Below are positions 15,191-27,917 of a stretch of 64,000 bases of DNA, one piece after another (positions within the stretch are counted from its first letter, which is position 1; the number at the start of each line of letters is the position of its first letter). This stretch comes from Siphonodentalium dalli (Eukaryota > Mollusca > Scaphopoda > Gadilida > Siphonodentaliidae): assembly GCA_032622095.1 (NCBI GenBank), contig CP136066.1, positions 232,568,961-232,632,960 on the forward strand, read 5' to 3'. The translations under genes were made by a program, and so were the position numbers. A model generated the notes under the pieces. The model searched no databases. It was not told the origin of the DNA and was given only the letters and a program-made list of their open reading frames with translations.

Positions 15191-15655
15191 CCCTTACCAA
15201 AAAATTCGGTTTGCAGCAAACTTTACAGCAACTTTGCAGCAAACCCCTTTGGCGCATTTGCAGCAAACCAAGCTTACGGCGAACGTTTACCATGCAAATT
15301 AGGTTTGCTGCAACTTTACCGCAAAGTCTTCCGGCACATTTGCCGCAAACAGATATTGCTGCACAGTTTGCTGCAAACTTGCAGCAAACCTAATTTGCAT
15401 GATAAAAGTTCGCCACAAGCATGGTTTGCTGCAAATGCACCAATAAAGTGTTTGCTGCAAAGTTGCTGCAAACAGATATTGCTGTATAGTTTGCTGCAAA
15501 CTTACAGCTAACCTATTTTGCATGATAAATATGCACCGCAAGCAGCCATTACTGCACAGTATGCCGCAAACTTTGCAGCAACTTTGCAGCAACTTTGCAG
15601 CAAATTTACAGCAACTTTGCAGCAACTTTGCAGCAACTTTGCAGCAAACCACAAA
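15191..15655. repeat. Left terminal inverted repeat and subterminal repeats
   Basis: Begins CCCTTACCAAAA and continues into about 450 bp of short degenerate motifs in both orientations, such as TTTGCAGCAAAC, GTTTGCTGCAAAC and GCAACTTTGCAGCAAC. The last 100 bp is an almost pure tandem run of GCAACTTTGCA. In CACTA elements such arrays bind element-encoded protein. Short glutamine-rich ORFs here are by-products of the repeat. Confidence 0.85.
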
Positions 15656-16506
15656 TTATTTCTTCAATTTTGCAAAACGAAAAGAAATGCAATTTCATTA
15701 ATTACATCAATCAAGTGCTGTTCTATAGTCATAGATTAGCAGATTGCAATTTGAATAGGACTTATAATTAGGTTGCATGCATATAACAAGAAATTTTACA
15801 TTTAATTAACATTTATTTTTCTGTACGTACTCACGGTCACATCTCATAATATACATAATCATGCATGTACATATAATTACCAGTATGGTCAAGTTATTAA
15901 TTAAAGGGACACAATTAAATCATGCATGTAAATATGTTGAGTTTATAATTACGACATATCATGTCGAAAAATTTATTAAATAAGCTACATTTTATAATAG
16001 CAATTTTTCTACCTTAATATAAGATTGAAAATATAAAAAAAATTATGCTCTTCGCATACTCACATTTTTGTTTGTTACCTTTGTATAATGGATGAGCTTT
16101 TTCTTCCTTATGGATTACCATTCTCGTCATCCATAAAGTTTAATCGGGTTCTCCAATAAAGCACACAAACTAAACGTGTCCCTTTAATGTTAATAGGTGG
16201 TAAACATGGTTTGAGTTTGCAAGTCAGAATCGAGTAATTTTTATATACTTCAGCACTATCAAGTCTAGTAAGTTATTTTCAACTGTAAATAACAACTAAC
16301 GTAGTAAAAAATAATTTCACATCAGGTAGAGGCAACAGCCTATATTTTTTAAATGACAAATATATAAACAACACATTTCCACAATTCTTAATGATTACAT
16401 GATATAATTCACTTGGTGACTGGTAAAAAAAACCTCATTTGATTTGGTTAATACGCCTCATGAATTATATCCCCTAATGATTGAAGCCAGTTGATTACTC
16501 TATCAT
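15656..16506. other. AT-rich stretch, no gene seen
   Basis: Non-coding DNA between the left subterminal repeats and the 3' end of the minus-strand gene. No ORF, repeat array or RNA gene is recognisable. Confidence 0.6.
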
Positions 16507-16512
16507 TTTAAT
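16507..16512 (-). terminator. Probable poly(A) signal of the minus-strand gene
   Basis: ATTAAA on the minus strand, about 23 bases past the TAA stop at 16535-16537. ATTAAA is a common variant of AATAAA. The cleavage site itself was not identified. Confidence 0.4.
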
Positions 16513-16534
16513 GAACAGTTATTGTTTATAGAAG

Positions 16535-19500
16535 TTATTGGCTCTGCAGCTTTTTGTAGCATCTAGTCATTGTCCCCTTCTTCGTATTTATTGCCTGAAT
16601 TATGTCCTTGGCACTCATCCGGAGTTGTTTTATGGCATATGCTGAAAAAGAAAAAAGGATGAAGCAGAAGTTAAAGAAATTGCTGATCATTCATATAAAA
16701 GCTTGTCGTTTCTAACTTACAAGTAATCTTTTAGACTAAATATGCATTTGAATATAAACATGTGGTTGATTTTAAATTTTCAACATTAATCCCAACAATC
16801 TGTGAGATGTTAAACCCCGATCACAATGGGACCAGCCCCCTCCCACCAATTTATAAACTGATAAAATCTCATGCTTGTTAGTTTTAATGCCTATATGAGA
16901 ATGTCCCCTTTTGATTGCTTTCCGTAATCCAAAATGGCTGCCATCTTTGATTTCCTGAGATTTTCTTAAGAAATTACTTCCATCCAGGCTACAGGTCGCC
17001 ACATGTATCATCCAATCATCACCAAATTTCATATGCTTGTTCGTTTCAATGCCTATATGAGAATGTTCCCATTTGGCCGCGTTCCATAATCTGATTTCCT
17101 CAGATAATCCTTCCGCACAAGCTACAGGTAATATTTATCATTCGATCTGACATCACCAAATTTTATATGCATGTTCATCTCAATGCTTAGATGAGAATGT
17201 CCTCTTTTGGTAGCATTCTGTAATCCAAAATGGCCACCGTGGCTGCCATATTGGATTTCTTCAGTAATTTCTTCCGTGCAAGCTACATTCTGATTATAAC
17301 AAAATTTCATGTATGTTCATTTCAATGCCTAGATTAGAACTATAACCCTTTTTGTCATGTTAAGAAGATATTGTCATAGTGCGTTGTCTGGTATGGTGAC
17401 ATCTGCTTATCTGGATGTCACAGCCTATCGCATCCAATTGTTGCAGTGCTTAATTGACAAGCTAAAATAAATATATTACATTTCACAAATTCATAGTCAT
17501 TAGTGTAAAATATTTAATTTTATGTTCATCATAAATAGCAGAAATACTACTGTAATTATAAGTGTTTTGCTTTCGAAGTGATAATGTCCCTATCCTAAAA
17601 AACTAGGATCTCTGTTAAAGATCCCGGTCCATTCCCAAATAGGCTAGATTGATCCCTGTCACTGTGACCATACTACTAGCGCCAATATCCGCAATGTTCA
17701 CGTCAGACAGTACCAGTATCATAATGCCGAGAGAATTGAGGTACGTGATAAATATGTCTGTATTAATTAAATTAACAGGTAGAAAGATTATAGTCCAGTT
17801 TCAAGAATGCATATAAAATAATGTATTAAACTAACCATTTATAGCTTGTCCAAGGTCACTCTGAACAAGTTCAGATCCGGTAAGATGGACCATTTCATTA
17901 GGTTCAAAAAACCCATTTAACATCATTTTTAGGCAGAATGATGCTGTCCTGTTTTTGAATGTCGCGCATGTCTCCGTCAGCCAGCGCACCGGCACGTACA
18001 GATTGTACCCTTCAACTAAAAGAATATACCCTATGGGTATTTCTTCACCATCTCTTTTTAAGATCTGAAATTTGGTAGATTACAATGTATAGTTATAAGT
18101 ATTTATAGACATAATAGAAACAACCTGCATTTAGGGTCTCATGCCTCCGAAATGTTGCTCAGTCAATTAACATGTTAACAAGGGCATCAATATCCAATAT
18201 CAGTGGCTTTACATGCTCATTTTTATCCATAATGATTTACAAAATCAAAAATTGATAACTAAGGTTTTGAAATGATCGAAGAAACAATACTAACGCTGGC
18301 GATTAAATATTGAATGCAACGCCGAAATTTAAGTGCATACTCTAGAGGTATAAATACTAGTTATATTTCCGGAATTGTCAACACTCCAGGTGATAATAAA
18401 CGATACACGTATGTTGCAATGGTTATTATACTGTAAAGAAACACTCATATCTTCAATGGATTAGCACCATTCTCACCAGGTCAAAGTGACTGTATACATA
18501 GTACATTGTATGTAAGACTAATTTTCATTCTGCTACCAACCCGGTTTCTTAGTAGACAATTTTGTTAAAATTACTTCAGTGGCCACTTTATAACTAGAAT
18601 AAGCTACAGCGCAATGCATACTATTAGTTTTCAGTATATTTTTGTTTGAAAATATATTACCATTACCACCCACGTAATCGTGGTGGCCATTTTGGGAAAA
18701 ATATTCTACATATATGGTTTACGACTAAGCAATGTTTGTGTATATTTCAATTTATTATGAATTTGGCATTAATTGGAGCACCTGCCGCAGAATTCAGTAT
18801 TTTCCGATAACAACAGACATTATGGACGCCATCTTCAATAGAGAATTTTCCCCAAAGCGGATTTTGGATATGTTGTTCCCTACATTCTGCCCGACAATAT
18901 GACACCAAAAAACAGCTTGTAAACAATTTGTTCTAGGTCCAACGACCAGACTAAACACCCGACCCATAGGGCCTATAAGTCGCTTTAGAAATATATGTAC
19001 GTCATCTTCAACATCAGATTAATATGTTAATACATTTATCATTTTATATATATGTTATGAACAAAATACAGCTACTCACATAATTGCATTTCTCTATGCG
19101 TATACCCCGTTTTGGAAGGTAATGGGAGTTAGGGGCTTCACTTTGAAACTTTGCCTTGAACGCCTGCAGTTCTTTTTTCACTAAGGAAACAAAAGAGTAT
19201 AAAACAGATCTTTATTGAACTCTATAGTGCTGGAAGAATAACCAAGAATTAACTTTGTTTCCATTCTGTATGCTAGCATTCGAGTGCACACCTCTTGTTT
19301 ATGTTCGGTTTCGGTTTTCTGGGAGAAAAAAACTCTTGTTTCGGTTCGGTTTTATTTATTTTTTTACTAGATAGTGAAATTATACTGAAATACATACAAT
19401 TTGAGTATTTACTTTCAAAGTAACCGTAATTAGAGTCAATAATGTCCCAATTAACGTTGAATATTTGAGGAAGGAAATGCGATCACAGGTAAACAACGGG

Positions 19501-22500
19501 ACAAAATGCCGACGCAAACTGAATCCAACGCGATAAGATGATACAATTCGGTATTTAAAAAAATAAACACTCCCATCTTCACTGTTTATCCCTTTCTGAC
19601 ATGTTTAAAACATATTTATCATATTATATGCATTAGTATCTGAGAATTCAACCGCAAACATCAGCAAATTCACAAACAGTGGGCGTCCTTGACCTGACTG
19701 TTTAACAATTCTTGACACGTGCATGATTGACCCACATTCAATGACTGCGGTGTGATCGCTTTGATGTCTGTGATGTTGCGACATAGTTTACAAGCTGCAC
19801 ATGGCTGCAAACTTCTACCAGATCACGTCACATTGGAATGTCCAGACGATCAAAGTGCATGTTCATACCATTTAATTGGTTTAGTTTTCGAGTTAGCAGA
19901 CGCTCCCATTTTTTTGGTTGGCGATTATCGCCTTATTTGGAATTGTGTTCGGCATTCATATACATGTAGTTAGCCGGACTCTGGCTTAAGCAACGTTTTT
20001 ATGACATATTAACAAGCGACATTTTTTGGAGTCATCTCCAGTTAGACGTGTAAAATAACTCCAAAAAGGGCTTTTTGTTGAACCCTGTTCGTTATTTTGT
20101 TCGGCCATGTTTTGAAAAAGAACAAAAACAGTCACCTACGATATTATAACAACACATATCTGAGACGAAATGAACACATTCCGATATAATATTGATCAGA
20201 GAGGCTGATAATTTGATAACAATATAAACTAATAAGTACCTGGGGAGGTATATAATAAGTCGATTTAAGTGAAAAATAAACATATAAAAAAAAACGTAAT
20301 GTCTGTTTGAGCAGAATCGCGTCGGTCGGTTTTCGGTTTATTGTTAAAAACCGAAACCGAGTTGTTTTCTCGGTTAACCGCCCATCACTAGACGCAACTC
20401 CACATTTCAGATCATATCCCACTTATTAAAAACTCACAATTTTTTAGTTCTATGTCCTTTTCGGCACACAGACTGCATGTCTCAGGTGATGTCACGATAC
20501 TAGTACTGTCACGTTGAATCACTGGCAGAGGAGTGATGGCTGGCCTCTGGGTATTGGGTGATTTCTCAGTCAGGATACGGTGATGTTGAAATACTGCAAA
20601 AGGATTGATGGTTGGCCTCTGGGTATCGGATGATGTCTCATGAGTCACGATACGTTCATGATAAGTCACTGGCAGAGGAGTGACGGCTGGCCTCTGGGTA
20701 GTGGGTGATGTCTCAATCACGATATGGTCGGGTTGTGTCACTGACAGAGGAGTCATGGGTGATGTCTCAATCACGATATGGTCGGGTTGTGTCACTGACA
20801 GAGGAGTGATATATGTGCCGATGGCTGGCATCTGTTCTGTAATACATGTAATAATAATACTTGTGTCAACGCTATTATGATGTATCAGGCACCTAATAAT
20901 ACCCATTATACCCAACAAGAGCAACACTGGAACATCGGCATAATATGTCGTTGTTTGTGCATAAAAATTGACACAAAAGAAAACTGAAATTGTGAACTGA
21001 ATTTATGATAGAGAAAACATAATTTTACGAGCGTAAACAGGCGTATAAAAAGTGATCCACTGAAGTATAACATAACAAATACCTTTTAACTCTAATGCCT
21101 GGCAAAACAGCTCATGGGCTGCTGTTGCGGCAACATTTCTTTTGTTATTGTCTATGATCTTCTTAGCTACCTTTTTCCCTGAAAACAAATGCAAGGAAAG
21201 ATGCATAGTTATATCATTTGTATGAGACCACCATTTATGTGTACTGACATCCTCTTTTTTTGTTTTCAGCAAATCCCATTGTCCTGTACCACTGACCAAA
21301 AATGATATAATTATATTGTAATCTGACATGTATAGTTGTTCTGTGTTAATATTAAATCTGGATATGTGAAATTTCTGATATGCTTGAACAGTTGATACAA
21401 ACGTATATAATTATTTTGAATTATAAATTATTATTTCTTTTTTTTTCAGAACATTAGATGTATTAAGATTTATTCATTAAAATATATTGACAAAAATGGT
21501 TGTATTATGTAATCAGTCAGACCCGTTCGTCTGTATCATTAGTTTCCGATTGTTAACTCCAGTGTGAGTTATTTTATCTCAACACAATTAGGTGCAGTGG
21601 TGAGCTGATAAGACTTTGGACCAGTCATACGAATGTCGATATTTTGAGTACATACTAATAATTGGCCGATTTGGACAACAAACTACATTGGATCGCAAAA
21701 TACCCCTTCAAATCAGAAAGAAATATCAGCAGTAGTATATGGGATTGTGGCCCCAGATATGAAGCTTCAAATAAGGAAACTGCACTACTTTTTCCCGATC
21801 AATACAAATCAATCAAGTCTTTGTGGAATCATTTTAAGTTTAGTGGTCAGGACTAAGTACTAGTATAGTGGGAAGGAACAAAAACAATGGCATCCACCAG
21901 GACAATGCTTAAATTTCACAAGCACAAATAAATTTACTAAGTACTTATAATTAGCATAATATACCTTTATTCTGTTCATCGACTTCTGTTCTCTTTCTCT
22001 GAATTGGCAGACATTTCTCCTCTGTCAATGCAAATTTAACAAGAAATTTAAACAGGAAAATACCAAAACCATTATTAAACGATATAATAACAAAATAATG
22101 TATGCAAACGCGAAGCAATTCAAATGTGTAGTCTATTTATCTTGCCCAATTATGGAGAAACAAGCAGATGATCTCCTAAATTTTACTGGCTGAACAGGAC
22201 TGAAGGAAAATAAATGATGAATTGAGTATTAACTTAGAACCGGAAGATCACCACACTGATTAATGGTTGCATGTGCAATCTTGTCTTATGAACTGTTTTC
22301 TTGTATATATTATTCACATGATCCAGATGATAATTTGCAGCATTATACTGGGATTGCTCAGCTCTTGAAATGCAGGTTGGAAAAAAGATGAGCTACACTG
22401 CTGTTGTCATCACAAATTGTAATGTAAGTACATGGACCTGTATAAAGCATATGTATTACGTACTAGTAGGTAAACTCTCTGGTGCCAAATAAAAGTGCTG

Positions 22501-24354
22501 GCTGAATAAGAGTGCTGACTTATTTTTCACATCAAATTAAAAATAGTGCTGTCAGTTTCACTATATGTGTATAATTGTCTAATGACCAAATAATAGTGCT
22601 GGGTAACAAAATGCCTCAAAAAACATGCTGGCATGTTTATTTGGCACCAGAGAGTACACAGGCCCGAGTATTAGAGGCAAACCATTTCCTTGCAAATATC
22701 GTCAATTCTCGAAAAACGGAAGTGCCGCCATTGTTGTTGTAGTATATTCGTATTAACTCGTCATTGTTCGGCAAACCTCGCTGATTTCTCGAAAGCGGAA
22801 ACCAGAAAACACGCGATACTTGTGCCGGAATATGTATTAACTAGCAAATCGAAAGTAACCGGATATTTTGCCGATTGCACATGGCGATTTAATATGGCGG
22901 AATCACTTCCGTGTGCGGATATATCCAGCATTTTAGCCATTAAACTTCACAAATGCGTTCATATGAATCAGACTAGAAACATCATGGCATGTGTACAATC
23001 AAGCTGTGACATCAGACACACAGAATAGTGGTTGTACGCTTTACAAGAAAGTTGTTGATATCTCATCGCTGGCAGATTGTTTTTAATAACTGGCTGCAAA
23101 GGAAGACACACCCAAATTAGCATGGACTTAAACTACAATACATGTAGACTTACCATTAGATTTTTTTCCAGGAACTGAACCTTTTAACTTGAGGTCAACG
23201 TCTTTCTTTAACTTGAGGTCAAGGTCTTTCTTAACTGATTGAAAGAAAAGAAATTTAAAAGCTATAAATTATAATAATGTGTGTTTGTTTATTTTAAACT
23301 GAAGTGACCAAAACTAGGCTCAAAATTAGGCAATATCTATATTGCAATTAAAAATGGACCTGAAATTAATTTACTTTCCAGAAGTCTACATTTGAAGTTC
23401 TAAAAACTTGTGGGGTGGGTTACAAAATACAAAATCGGTTGGCACAAAGTTGCAAACTTGGCAGGTACATTTTTTGGCCTACTATTAAGTGGCTAATAAA
23501 CATACGATGCAGAATAATATTATGTGGTGAAATTTTGAGTTAAAAATATGAAACTGACTGTTTGTAAAAATTTGTCAGATGTATAAATTAATGCTACCTT
23601 TTGTGACGAACTGGAATAGCCTAAGCTAATAGCCTAAGCTGAGTACTCTGAGTTGCAAGGAAGCTATATCTAGGAGGGATATATGAATTATCAAGGCTTT
23701 GGCATTTCTAATTTTCAAATTTCTAAAAAACAAACAAATTTAAATAATTTTGAAAAAAATATTTGTTCTAAATTCTATAAAATGATTAGTTCTGGTAACA
23801 ACAAAACCACCGTTATCTAAATTACATTTGAACCAGTGATCTGACAACAGGAACGACACCGTATTGGTTTCATATATATATGGAGTTATGACTAATTTAA
23901 AAAAAATATCAATGTTGGTTTTCTTCTCATATAAACATAAATAAACGTACACTATCGTGTCCTAGTATACATACTGAGCGATTTTTGAGGTTGGTAGTTT
24001 GTTTGTGGGCTCAGACTGAGAATTGGACAAACATAAATAAATGTGTTTTCATCCAACTTGAAAACTCAACGTTTGAAGCATATATGTATGAATCGACCCT
24101 GTCGCTTTAATGACAATGCATGCATACATAACACATTTATAAAAACTAAATGTTGACATTATATACTAGTACTCACCTCCAACGTTGGCTACTGTGCCCT
24201 TATGAAAACCCTTAAAACCCGGGCATGTTGCTTTCTTTATAATGTCTCCAGTCTTGTATTCATTAATTGGCTTCCGAGGATCGTGGATTAAAGTGAGCTT
24301 TATCACTGTAGTTGATTGATCGTCCCAATCAACCAAGGCGTGTGTAGAGTCCAT
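16535..24354 (-). CDS. Eight-exon transposon gene, BEN-like C-terminus (415 aa)
   Basis: Reconstructed by eye from splice sites. Exons on the minus strand: 24354-24177, 23234-23154, 22021-21965, 21178-21083, 20836-20438, 19180-19080, 18064-17836 and 16641-16535. All introns are GT-AG with good donors (GTGAGT, GTAAGT). Every phase matches, and the total of 1,248 nt gives 415 residues and a TAA stop. The ATG sits in AAAATGG. Exon 1 (residues 1-59) looks like a small SH3/Tudor-type beta-barrel (ALVDWDD, YKTGDII, GFKGFHKGTV). Exons 2-3 are lysine-rich. Exon 5 has degenerate Pro/Thr repeats (TPLSVTQPDHIVIETSP twice). Exon 6 is charged and helical. Exons 7-8 (residues 305-415) resemble a BEN domain. 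BEN domains bind DNA or protein, so I infer an accessory factor acting on the subterminal repeats or on chromatin. The exon structure is well supported; the domain names are tentative. Confidence 0.8.
16800..17340. repeat. Degenerate tandem repeat in intron 7
   Basis: Three to four diverged units of about 130-150 bp with shared pieces CAATGCCTATATGAGAATGT, TCCAAAATGG and CAAATTTCATATGC. The reverse strand shares phrases with the 165-bp repeat at 54-58 kb (CATGAAATTTG, GGCCATTTTGGAT, CTACAGGT), so the two look distantly related. Small minus-strand ORFs here are not convincing genes. Confidence 0.6.
18065..20437. other. Introns 5 and 6 of the minus-strand gene, no further gene
   Basis: Apart from exon 6 (19080-19180) this is AT-rich intronic DNA. 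I see no repeat array or ORF with protein-like composition. Short ORFs near 19752 and 20092-20422 cover low-complexity intron sequence. Confidence 0.6.
22474..22655. mobile_element. Small inverted-repeat element (MITE) in intron 2
   Basis: About 182 bp bounded by ACTCTCTGGTGCCAAATAAA and its complement TTTATTTGGCACCAGAGAGT. The interior repeats the phrase AGTGCTG several times. No coding capacity and no obvious target duplication. It lies in the intron between exons 2 and 3. Confidence 0.75.
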
Positions 24355-24726
24355 TTTAAATTAAAATTTGACGAGAAACAACAGCTGAACAATTCGCAAC
24401 AATTTAGCGGCAAAACCGATCCGGGTGACTGGAAGTTAGCAACTATTTACTGACATTGCGCCAATTTTCAAAGAGCTGGAGCTATAACGTTAGGTTTCGA
24501 ATGAGGATGCTAATTTAATAATTATTTGATTAATAGTGCAAGCCTATACATATGGATACAATTATACTTATGGCATAATTTCATCTTTTCAATTGCATTC
24601 TAAAATAGGATCAAATAGTATAAACACGTAACTGACACAGACTAACATACTTATTAAAGGATCTGGGGAATCCCCCGAATCATGGCTGGGGAATCCCCCT
24701 GAATGAGACCATTTTACAGATAGCGA
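24355..24726. promoter_or_regulatory. Start of the shared upstream spacer of the two transposon genes
   Basis: The minus-strand gene starts at 24354 and the transposase exon starts near 29370 on the plus strand, so their promoters must lie in 24.4-29.4 kb. No TATA box or other core motif is convincing. The spacer is filled by a nested inverted-repeat element, a G-rich minisatellite and AT-rich DNA. Confidence 0.35.
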
Positions 24727-26548
24727 GAATGATAAAAGTCGTTCTATTGGGAATTTTTACACCAAATTTTCAGAGAATATAGAGTAAACACAGTACTATC
24801 GGAATGTCGTAAAGGAGTTCCGTGCATATGGTATTAATTAACCCTCAGATTACCGAAGCTGCCGTCAATAAATTCGGTTTTTTGTGTTCGACGAAAATGA
24901 AACTGGTCTGTTTAAAGGTCCGATTTTCGTGTCCAATTAATGGTGAAAGAATCTCCATTTGTCAAGTTCATGGATAAATTACATCACACTTAATCGCCCT
25001 TTGTCCGCGGCCATAAACCTGTGTTTTTATAACAATATATCTGAGACAAACTGTTGCGCGCATACATAGCAGTCGGCGCTTATCAGTTGAAGTTAATAAT
25101 CGTGAAGCCTGTGTAACAAATGTTCAAATACTACGGAACAAAAACTACGTAAAATAAATAGCGTGACCAATGAGCATTAACAAAACAATATACATCAGTT
25201 TTGAAAATGATTATAAATGAAAACGCTCTTTATCGTGTACCGGCGCTTTTGCGCAAGAAAGAAGGTTTTTAATGGACGCAATCATTGGATTTTGTTCTAG
25301 GCTAAACAAAAAACAAACAATACAAAATGTTTTCAAACTTCCTCTTTTGAAAGTTGAAGTAAAACATCACGGGTGTTGTTACAGTCTATTGTGATTCTTT
25401 GGTGAGTGTGCACGCAGTGAACACAAGTCATACTTTGCCAAATTCGTGCCGTATATCACACATGTTTAGTATACATGACACGTCGTCACTTTCGGTGAAT
25501 TGTCGAAACACAAGTGAGAACATCTAACGGAAGTTTTATGGGGTATGTAAAATAGAAGCATGGCCAGTTGATGTACAGACAGCGAACTAAAAACCTTCCT
25601 AAACGACCGTGGTGTTCCATCAACTAGATATATATATGGTATCAAATGACCTTCCGAATTACTCTAAACTTGAAAGTTTTTTGTAGGAAATCAATAAACT
25701 TATAGTACATGTACGAATATTCATACCAAATTAAATAATACTCACGTTTCTGGGTTACGTCGGTCATTATTGCAACCGAAAACTGCACAGCGATTTGAAG
25801 GCATTTTCAATTTATGATTTTGTATAAGGGTAGTAGATGGCCCGGGCACGAAGCGACGTGATTTTGTTGAATTTTCAGACAACTTTTGAAGAAACCCTAG
25901 CATATGGATTAGATTCAACCTGATCATAGCAAGGGCTTCGTTTCATACAGTTAAACAAACAAACAAACGGCGGCAAGATCTCCACTATAGTGTGTTGATA
26001 ACTGTTGTGAAAACAATACTTATTCGACCTGATGTGCAACCGTCACAATATGCATAAAATAGTATCACCTCGCCCTCTCACATGCTTCAGTTATCAGTTA
26101 AAACATGAAGTTTTTCATAAAACAGTTTCATTTTCGTGAAACGCATGCGAAGAGATAATTTATTGACGGCAGCTTCGACAGTCTGAGGGTTAATTAATAC
26201 CAAATGCACGGAACTCCTTTACTACATTCCGATAGTACTGTGTTTACTCTATATTCTCTAAAAATTTGGTGTAAAATTTCCCAATAGAACGACTTTTATC
26301 AGGCGTTTACTAAAACCGCAAAATATTGAGAATATTAAAAACCTTCTTGCGCAAAAGTGTCGGTACACGATAAAGAGCGTTTTCATTTATAATCGTTTTT
26401 ACTCTTTTTCAAAACTGATGTATATTGTTCTGTGAATGCTCATTGGTGACGCTATTTATTTTACGTAGTTTTTTTCTGAAAATTTGGTATAAAAATTCCC
26501 AATAGAACGACTTTTATCAGGCGTTTACTAAAACCGCAACATATTGAG
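24727..26548. mobile_element. Nested inverted-repeat element carrying a THAP exon
   Basis: Left-arm segments at about 24727-24880 and 25148-25270 recur as reverse complements at about 26477-26548 and 26337-26475. An additional inverted copy of the first segment lies at about 26150-26300. Shared phrases are AAAGTCGTTCTATTGGGAAT, CTTTACGACATTCCGATAGT (left arm read in reverse complement) and ATAAAGAGCGTTTTCATTTA. The centre carries a short minus-strand exon with a THAP-type start. THAP zinc fingers are typical of P-element and Kolobok-type transposases, so this is probably an internally deleted, rearranged relative. Outer ends and target duplication were not resolved. Confidence 0.65.
25746..25804 (-). 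pseudogene. THAP-domain first exon, isolated
   Basis: ATG at 25804 opens MPSNRCAVFGCNNDRRNPE, followed at once by a strong donor (GAAAC then GTGAGT). Start Met, a C-x4-C pair and a short first exon ending near residue 20 match how many THAP genes begin. No second exon with the later Trp, Cys-His and Pro of a THAP finger was found in the surrounding 2 kb, so I treat it as a remnant. The donor phase (2) does not fit exon 2 of the neighbouring minus-strand gene, which needs phase 1. Confidence 0.55.
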
Positions 26549-27398
26549 AAATTAGTGCAATTTTCTGAATTTTCGCATTATTTCATCGCATAAAATCAAT
26601 TAAAATACGACATGCAACTGGAAATGTTTTTGAACATTCTAGAAGCGGTACATGTCCCTGATATGCGTTTAAAATTTGTCGCGTAAACTATGACAGATAC
26701 CAAAGTTATAATTAGTTTTATAGACCCACCCTAAATCCCCCATAGTAAATGCATGCGGCCGTAAAGCACGTGGCTTTGTTTGGATACTTTCTGGCCCACA
26801 ATGCAACAGTCAAAATGGTTATCTGTAAAAAGTTCCCTGCTTTCGACAAAACACAATTCGAACACAACACATTTTTATGGAGTACAATAGTAAGAACATG
26901 CATAAATTTTCCAATGAGCTGCAATGACCATAATTGTTTTTCTTCAGTTATTATTTATTTATATCAATTGTGTCCATTTTTGTTAGGATATTATGCACCA
27001 ATCAGCTGCCTGGGATAATTTTATGCGGCGCTCACTTGGTGGAGAACAACAACAATTATTTGCTGGGAAAAAAAGGGTTTATTATGGATGAATATCCCGA
27101 AAATGGTATGCGGGACATGTTACCAGATTATTCAATGCTCTAGTCGATAAAAAAAATATATCGTTACTCCAATTCCAAACCCATGAAAACAGTATACTTA
27201 GTAATAGAATACAGCTTCCCTAATTTCGTTGGGTCACTTCGTAAGTTCGTGAAGTTTGTCTCGTCTTCACCGTTCACCAATCACCGTATCGGTCTTATGA
27301 GTGTGACTCACAGTTGTTAGCCACTCATAATAAGAAAACAATTTAAAAAATTGATTTTAATGAAATGATTAATAATATATCTGGACTGAAGGTCCCAG

Positions 27399-27435
27399 TT
27401 AGCCAAGGTCCCAGTTAGTCAAGGTCCCAGTTAGC
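27399..27435 (+). repeat. Short triplicated motif GGTCCCAGTTAG
   Basis: GGTCCCAGTTAG occurs three times within 40 bp. No function is suggested. Confidence 0.7.
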
Positions 27436-27917
27436 TGGATACCCTCTGAAAGACTCGGTGCCATGCATGATGTCAGTTCACGTTTCATACCCTCCATAAA
27501 CAACCTGGACTCAACCCAAATTCTTTCGGTCTCACATTCTGTGCTATTGCATGTACCAGCTCTGTCAAAATGTGTGCAGGACTACATGTTTTAAGGAACT
27601 ATCTTTGTTTTATATTGATATAAGAGAGCTCGACGGTAGGGGTTCGGGCCTCCCCCGAGAAAATTTAGCAATTTTCAATGCTTTGAGATCGAATCTAGCG
27701 TATACTGTTATCATTTTATAAGAGTAAATAAGATCAGTTTCACAAGATATATTTTTAATGTTTTGATGAAATAAGTACTCATGTGATACATGGATAATAA
27801 CTAGGGTCTATAGGCCTAGCCTATCAGTTGAATGGCATGTCGTGTTTTCAAATGTCCAGCCATCTTGCTGCATCTTACAAGCATCATTAACATATATATA
27901 TACCCCATCTTACATTG

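Noticed and set aside
15211-15739. Glutamine- and cysteine-rich short ORFs in the transposon ends
   Set aside because: Translation of GCAGCAAAC-type repeats in several frames on both strands.
25745-25804. THAP exon as an alternative first exon of the BEN-like gene
   Set aside because: Its donor is phase 2 whereas exon 2 of that gene needs phase 1, so splicing would break the frame.
26749-27143. Plus-strand ORFs as the missing first transposase exon
   Set aside because: No suitable phase-1 donor or family-like motif was seen.
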